From Hydrangea macrophylla (taxonomy: Eukaryota > Streptophyta > Magnoliopsida > Cornales > Hydrangeaceae), in assembly GCA_033977485.1 (NCBI GenBank), contig CM066983.1, positions 111,948,605-112,012,604 on the forward strand: a DNA stretch of 64,000 bases. The letters are read 5' to 3'. A program made the position numbers and the translations under genes. The notes under the pieces were generated by a model. That model ran no database searches. It was not told the DNA's origin and saw only the letters and a list, made by a program, of their open reading frames with translations. Shown in pieces: positions 58,364 to 64,000 of this stretch (the stretch's first letter is position 1; each line of letters begins with the position of its first letter).

Positions 58364-59445
58364 TAAGCTTTTCCTACACTACTGTATGCTGAAAACCTTA
58401 AGTTCAGCTAAATTTTGGTGGCACCACTACGGAATACGGATGCTCTCAAAATATGAACCTGAATCTGAAGTTTAACAAACACATCATCAAGAAATAACCC
58501 TGTGGAGTGTGCCCACATTAGAAAAGTGATTATGGGACCAATACATGGCTGTCAATTTTGTCTGTCAGAGAGATGAGTGCCATGTGATCTATCTGATGTG
58601 GCCCATCAGAACTGGCCTAACTGGACTGTCCTTTGCAGAGGTATGGTGTCCTCTACTCTACTCTACAGTGATTAAAGCAAAGCAATTGCCACATGTCACT
58701 TGGTGAGTGATCCAATCTCTTAGATTCTTAGCCAGTCCACAGTATTTAAATAAATCAGTAGGGACAAGCTAGTTATGTGACTTATATTTGAATTAATTTT
58801 ACAAATTTAAATATTTCATGAATATCAAACTTTTTTCATTGAACGTTTCTAGTTTAATAATTTTTTTAAAATTAGTTCTTTGTCAAATTAAGATTAAATC
58901 AATTGTCACAAGTACCATAAAAAATGAGATTTGAACTAACCAATTTTGGACTTTCCCAAATAGATCTTTAGATGCTATCTTGAATATCAGTACCTGCAAA
59001 TTAGCAAATGTTAAAAGGAGAAGGCAAATCTCACACACCAAATGAGTTACTTGCTCCATAATTTAGATTTGTTGCCTGGATTTTTTTTTTGCATTACTCC
59101 AATAGATACACCAAATATTAAATATTTTATTATATTTTTATATTTTACATATTTTTAATACATTTGACCCTTACACCAAAATACCATGTCGCCTTTGGTG
59201 TGTCCCTTGGAGTTCATCTATCCTAAGTGACAATTGCTACAAAAAAGGATTAGCTTTTTCTTCTTTCATTTTTTTTTCTTTTTTTTCTTTTTCTTTTTTG
59301 AGATGGTCTTAGACCAAACAACAGTTAAACACAGCATCAAAGTGCTGTCCTAATCAGCAGCAATAGGCCATGAATTGAATCCAATGCTTTCTTTTTTTTC
59401 TTTTCTTCTTTTTTTTTTTTTTTGTTGCTGAGAATTGAATCCAAT
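58364..59445. other. Intergenic, no gene seen
   Basis: AT-rich DNA with poly-T tracts near 59265-59300 and 59390-59422. I find no reading frame or repeat I can name. Confidence 0.5.
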
Positions 59446-60030
59446 TAGGGATGGTAATGGGTCAGAGTTGGTAGTATGGAGTCCCTTTATACCAACTCCT
59501 ACTCTGTTTCTTGTCCTCCTACTCTGATTCCGCCCTATCCCGTTTAAGTAAAATACCAATTCCTACTCCACTCTTTCTCTGTTTACTATCTGGTACTCCA
59601 ATTACACTCTTACCCCGTTTGTTAATCATCATTCCAAAATTAATTGTTCTTTTATTAATTCAAACCGCCCCACTTATAAAGCTTAATTTCCTAAAAATCA
59701 CTTTCACATAAATAATTTTAAATTTGTTAATCACAATCTAGAAATTAAATATTAATACTGAAGAGAAAGAGATGTATATATATACACCGATTTGTTGTAA
59801 ATAAGTGTAAATACGAGGATAGTTTAGTAACTTAATGATTAATCAGGGCGGGGCGGATTTTTAATGGTAGTATTTCACGGATACCAACTCCGCCCCGACT
59901 CCTATAGCGTTTTTATTTTTCCATACCAAATTCACTCCTACTCCTATCATAACTCTCCAAACCCATTTTATTAAGAGCGAAACAGAGCGGGACAGAGTTC
60001 TTGCTGGGGCGGAAAACTTTGTCATCCCTA
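59446..60030. mobile_element. hAT-like non-autonomous element
   Basis: The ends TAGGGATGGTAATGG and TTTGTCATCCCTA are inverted. The 8-bp flanks AATCCAAT and CCTCCAAT share 6 bases, consistent with an aged target duplication. The interior has CTCC/CGCCCC-rich motifs such as ACTCCTACTC. Confidence 0.7.
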
Positions 60031-60793
60031 CCTCCAATGCTTGGAGAGAGAAAGAAAGAGAGAAACAAAAGTCCTAAGGGCTTGGATGCATCCCTTTTTG
60101 TTCTTCGTTGTTTTTTATGTTGTACAATGAATCATGAAATATTGAACCCTATGGTGGTAATAAGCATGGTCAACAAACTTTCTATGCATAAGTTGAGAAA
60201 TATCAAAAACAGTAAAAGGTGTAGTAAAGACTGGCCCACATTTTGACCAAGTCAAATGAGGAGACCCATCTCTCTCTCTCTAGTCTCTCATGTGTAGTAA
60301 CAGAAACAGTATAGAATTGAAAGATTTTGAGAAGTGGGCTGATTTGAAATTTAAAAAAAAAAAAAATCTGGCAGATTGTTTGTGGGTGTTGCCAGACTCA
60401 TTTATAGTTCAGCACCCAGTAACTAAGGTAGAGTACTTTTGGACAGAGGTGGATCCTTAATCCATTGAGGATTTCCAAGCACATAGATACTATCATCTAT
60501 AGGTAAGTACAAAACATATTAGAATATGTAACTCTATTTACAGTCCATTAATTAATTATATCTTTAGGAGGCAACATCTTTCTTAACACTAATTTTTTAT
60601 TTTTGTCAAACTAACATCACATTGATCCTGATAACAAAACTAGATAGAAAATAACACTAGAATAGAAGTATAGCTTATTTTAAATAACATCAATGTTTGG
60701 TTCATAGATTTCATGAGAGAAAAGAAAAAAGAAAACAAGAAGGAAAATACTTCTCTCGTGTTGTCCCTTATGTTTTCTTCATACTTAAATAAC

Positions 60794-60825
<32 letters not shown>

Positions 60826-61430
60826 GTTTCTAAAATATAAATGTGATATACGAATAAAGAAAGGGAAATGACTCGAAACATTCAAAAGAATTTATTCAAT
60901 TCTCAACTTATTCTCTTTTCCTCAGCGTTACCAAACTAAGGAAATGGTTTTCCTCTACGTTTTCTTTTCTTTTCCCCTTGTTGAATTCAAGAACCAAACA
61001 AAGCCTTAATATTATGGGTTCAATCCTTCATTCCTCTTCACTCTATCAAAAACATTGGCTTAGAGTTGGACATACAATTAGAGCACCTCAAATGTGCTAA
61101 TTATAGTACTCCTAAAAGAAACACTATGACTTAATTTCAATCTTAAAAGTTCACCTTCTGAAACCAGAATACTCACTTTTAGGTCATCATGTAATTCAGA
61201 TAAAAGCAATAAGTACATGTTATTATATGGGAAAAAAAAAAAAAAAAAAAAACACCATTGTTTTTTTCTGCATTTTACTATTTGGAAGCATTCAAGATAT
61301 TTAAAATTAAAATCTGACAGTTCCTTACAGTTTTATAATGCTTTTTCTTATTTGGCACCATCTCTGCTTTAAAGGATGCTCTGCCCTTCCTCTCCCTTCA
61401 ACAAGCTCATCTCCCCATAAGCATCTTCAG
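60031..61430 (+). other. Upstream region of the MAKR gene
   Basis: Intergenic and presumably promoter sequence. Poly-A or poly-T runs lie at about 60353-60366, 60799-60825 and 61230-61251. I find no repeat or gene. A CT/TC-rich leader-like stretch lies at 61382-61430. Confidence 0.45.
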
Positions 61431-61456
61431 TGAGAGAGAGAGAGAGAGAGAGAGAG
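61431..61456 (+). repeat. (GA)n tract in 5' leader of the MAKR gene
   Basis: A GA run ends about 25 bases before the ATG at 61481. It could bind GAGA-type (BPC) factors; only the tract itself is seen. Confidence 0.7.
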
Positions 61457-61480
61457 TACAGTTCAAACAGTGTACATGAA

Positions 61481-62623
61481 ATGGTTTACCATGCAGATGA
61501 AGAAGACTACATTGACATGGAATTGAGCTCTTACTCCAAGTCCAACTTCCTCTTCAACCCAAAAACTCAAACCAGAGAATTTGAATTCCAAATGTCTCTA
61601 AATTCACAGGAGAGAGAAACCACAACTTCCCCAGCTGATGAACTCTTCTACAAGGGAAAACTCCTACCTCTTCACCTCCCTCCACGCCTTCAAATGGTCC
61701 AAACACTCCTCAAAAAAGACACCACCTTTGAAGAAGAAGAAGATGATGATAAACATTTCACCTTTGATCACTTCATGACCACTAATACTAATACTACTAC
61801 TACTACCACTACTACACCTTCCACTAGTACTAATACCAGCAGCACTCCATTGGAATCATGCAATATATCACCATCTGAGTCTTGCAGGGTCAGTTGTGAA
61901 TTGAACCCAGATGACCATTTCTTCGAATGGTCCAACGAATTAAACGGCTTCATCGGTGGTGCTGATCATTCCAAGATTAAGTACTATTGGGCCAACAAAA
62001 AGCTCAAGTTGATCAAGAAATATTCTGCTCTGGGTCAAAAGCTTAAGGCATCACAAGCTTATCTCAAGTCTTTGTTCAGTAAATCTGCTTGTTCTGATGA
62101 TCAGTCCTCCTGTGCTAATAAAGCAACCTCCTGTAATAGTGTAGAAGGGTCGAACCTTGTTGCAAAAGATAAGGAGTGTTTGGATAAGTACATTAAGAAC
62201 AACCACCCGTTTGGTCAAATTGGAAAAGGAATTACATACCCAACATTGGCTAATGTCTTGATGAACAGCATTGAGAAAGAGAAAATTGAGGATAGTGTTA
62301 GTAGCCATAGGAGGTCTTTTTCAGGGGCAATCAAGAGGCATTGTGGAACAAAAAAGTGTTCATCTTCATCTTCATCTTCATCATCTGGTACTTCTTCATC
62401 GTCACTTTCATTTAATTCAAGTACTGGGTTTTATGAATTACAGATCCTGAAGAGGAGCAACAGTAGAGCCAGTTCAGAGATTGAGACTTCCATTGAAGGA
62501 GCAATTGCTCACTGTAAACAGTCTCAAAAGCTGTTTAATTCAAATGGGCTTTGTTCATTGTCTGCTTCAAGGATTTCAGTTTCTGGGGATAAAGAAAGAC
62601 CAGGTTTTTGCAGCATCAGATAA
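61481..62623 (+). CDS. MAKR: MAKR-family protein (membrane-associated kinase regulator, MAKR3/4-like)
   Basis: A single-exon gene of 380 aa. The start is the first ATG (MVYHADEEDYIDMEL); the frame is open upstream only through a GA repeat with no ATG. Family features in order: acidic EEDYIDMEL (7-15), REFEFQMS (32-39), the hallmark PADELFYKGKLLPLHLPP (51-68) with RLQMV, a Thr-rich tract (100-122), WSNELNGF (150-157), a lysine-rich region with KLKLIKK and LGQKLKASQAYLKSLFSK (173-201), a Ser tract (about 301-318), and a C-terminal ASRISVSGDKERPGFCSIR. In the family, the basic/hydrophobic parts bind the plasma membrane and the C-terminal part contacts receptor kinases, as in BKI1. Those roles are family knowledge; that this is MAKR3/4-like rather than another member is inferred. 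No damage seen. Confidence 0.9.
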   Translation: MVYHADEEDYIDMELSSYSKSNFLFNPKTQTREFEFQMSLNSQERETTTSPADELFYKGKLLPLHLPPRLQMVQTLLKKDTTFEEEEDDDKHFTFDHFMTTNTNTTTTTTTTPSTSTNTSSTPLESCNISPSESCRVSCELNPDDHFFEWSNELNGFIGGADHSKIKYYWANKKLKLIKKYSALGQKLKASQAYLKSLFSKSACSDDQSSCANKATSCNSVEGSNLVAKDKECLDKYIKNNHPFGQIGKGITYPTLANVLMNSIEKEKIEDSVSSHRRSFSGAIKRHCGTKKCSSSSSSSSSGTSSSSLSFNSSTGFYELQILKRSNSRASSEIETSIEGAIAHCKQSQKLFNSNGLCSLSASRISVSGDKERPGFCSIR

Positions 62624-63164
62624 ATTTTATTTTATTTTATTATTATTTTTTTTTTTTTGTTAAAAAGAAAAGAAAAGAGGGTACCCATGAGAGAGATCAA
62701 AAAAATTTCTCATTGCCTGTCAAAAATTTGGAAATTGGTGACATGTCATTTACTTCCATGTGATGTTCAGGTATTTAAATATGCACAGTAACACTGCACA
62801 TAACTAGACTACTATATGTTGGGGTCTTATTGTGTAGACATACACATTAAAGTTCCCTGTTGAATACTTGAATTCAATAAATAACACATTTTGTACTTTT
62901 TCACTCATCAGAGTACTTACTGTTCTAAATTACACCTCAGACTGAGAGCTCTATTGTATGTTGTATTTCTTGTACTCTCACCTGTAACTAAAAGCACCTT
63001 CTTCATACACAAAAGTGACTCCATTCACTACTAGTGAAGTACTGTAAAATTCTAGCCAAAAAAAAAAAAAAAGTGAAGTACTGTAAAAGACTACTAAATA
63101 ATTGGCTGAATCAATTCACAATTACACTAGACTTATCTTCTTGACTGATGGCAATGCTTCACAT
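62624..63164 (+). other. 3' UTR and downstream of the MAKR gene
   Basis: A T-rich run follows the stop. An AATAAATAA motif near 62877 is a plausible polyadenylation signal. A poly-A tract is at 63060-63073. No other feature is seen. Confidence 0.45.
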
Positions 63165-63527
63165 AGGGCCTGTTTGGAATCACTTCCCAAATCATGTTTG
63201 GACCCAAATGTGCTTCTGGAGACTTTTTTAGACCAATTGTGTTTTTATATATCGCAAGGGTCGATTCCATCGGCTATAGTCGAAAAGAAAGAGTCATACG
63301 ATATTTTTCAAACCAAAAAAGTTATTTATCTTCATTTTAAAGATTTATTACCGTGGTTATATAAACTTTAGGAGGTACTTTAGAGCTCCAACAGCATGTT
63401 TTGGCCAATGCAGGTTCAGAGGTGCTACGAAACATAATGCGGAAAGCAGATTGGAGGTTTTAATTAATTTTTCCTAATGCCACCAGGCCTAGTGATAATG
63501 GCTTCTGCCCAAATCCAAACGGGCCCT
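63165..63527. mobile_element. hAT-like MITE
   Basis: The ends AGGGCCTGTTTGGA and TCCAAACGGGCCCT are inverted. It is the same end type as 43586 and 28444. The 89-codon frame inside has no recognisable domain. Confidence 0.65.
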
Positions 63528-64000
63528 TAATTATACTAGATTGTTAAGTCCCTCTTTGTTGGCTAAAGAAACCAAAAAAGGACTCTTTTGAGGCAAAAAA
63601 GGTCAGAGTAATGAAAAGAAAATGGAACTTTCACACATATCTAGGTGAGGGATACCTTTTCAGGAAATTTATCTTAAAGTTTTCTAGTTCTATATGGGTA
63701 CTGTAAAAACTAGGTCTTTTGTAGACAAAATTTTCACCGTGTCCTTTCCTCATAAACTAGATTCCATATTCTTGTTTGAGGCTTTACCCAACATTTATAT
63801 TCAAACGATGACTTTGTAAATTATTGTACTAATGCATGAAAGTGAGAAGTATACTTTTCTCTTTAGTAAAAAGGAAAAAAGTAGAAAGTTATAAAGGAAT
63901 CATCCACAAGCAAAAGCTGAGATCCTGGTTTGAATGGTTAACTTAAAACTTCTAAGATTTGCAAAGAGTCAACTCAATTTCTGAATAATCATATGTATAC
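63528..64000. other. Intergenic, no gene seen
   Basis: AT-rich sequence to the window end with no repeat or reading frame I can support. Confidence 0.5.

Noticed and set aside
61430..61480. Longer MAKR start upstream in frame
   Set aside because: The upstream frame has no ATG and encodes only a GA-repeat Arg/Glu run; the ATG at 61481 begins the family-like N-terminus.
63102..63371. 89-codon frame after the MAKR gene
   Set aside because: It crosses into a hAT-like MITE at 63165 and shows no domain.

Overview
This is a window of a plant nuclear genome, most likely a dicot. The evidence is AT-rich intergenic DNA, multi-exon genes with GT-AG introns, a plant mitochondrial NAD-isocitrate dehydrogenase gene, a plant-specific MAKR-type gene, and dense retrotransposon and MITE content. 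The species cannot be named from sequence alone. I saw no rRNA, tRNA gene, CRISPR array or organellar segment.

Layout. Positions 1-18.3 kb are a nested transposon block. A non-autonomous LTR retrotransposon (1-6981, minus) is followed by LTR fragments, a 5'-truncated RTE-type LINE (8848-12045) split by a solo LTR (10001-11606, repeat CTATG), and a Ty1/copia element (12046 to about 18305, minus). The copia element's own LTR is split by another solo LTR (15445-18148, repeat TAGAG). The mitochondrial IDH catalytic-subunit gene spans 30549-18577 on the minus strand. It has 7 exons encoding 371 aa, and one intron of 8,584 bp full of repeats. Positions 30.6-39.4 kb are intergenic and packed with DNA-transposon derivatives: a GC-rich hAT-like element, foldback elements and a Stowaway MITE with a matching empty site next to it. 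An 18-exon gene on the plus strand (39439-52487, 787 aa) encodes a conserved plant coiled-coil protein of unknown function. Positions 52.5-61.4 kb are again intergenic: MITEs, hAT-like elements and a third solo LTR (54978-57134, repeat CTATC) inserted in a MITE. A single-exon MAKR-family gene (61481-62623, plus) follows.

The three genes show no operon-like or pathway link. IDH works in the mitochondrial TCA cycle, MAKR proteins act at the plasma membrane in receptor-kinase signalling, and the coiled-coil protein is uncharacterised. The most unusual signal is in the LTRs. Homologous LTRs carry pairs of short perfect palindromes about two helical turns apart, but the palindrome itself differs between copies (GGATCGATCC, CGACCGGTCG or CAGTCGACTG). 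A LTR of an apparently unrelated family carries the same word as its neighbour.
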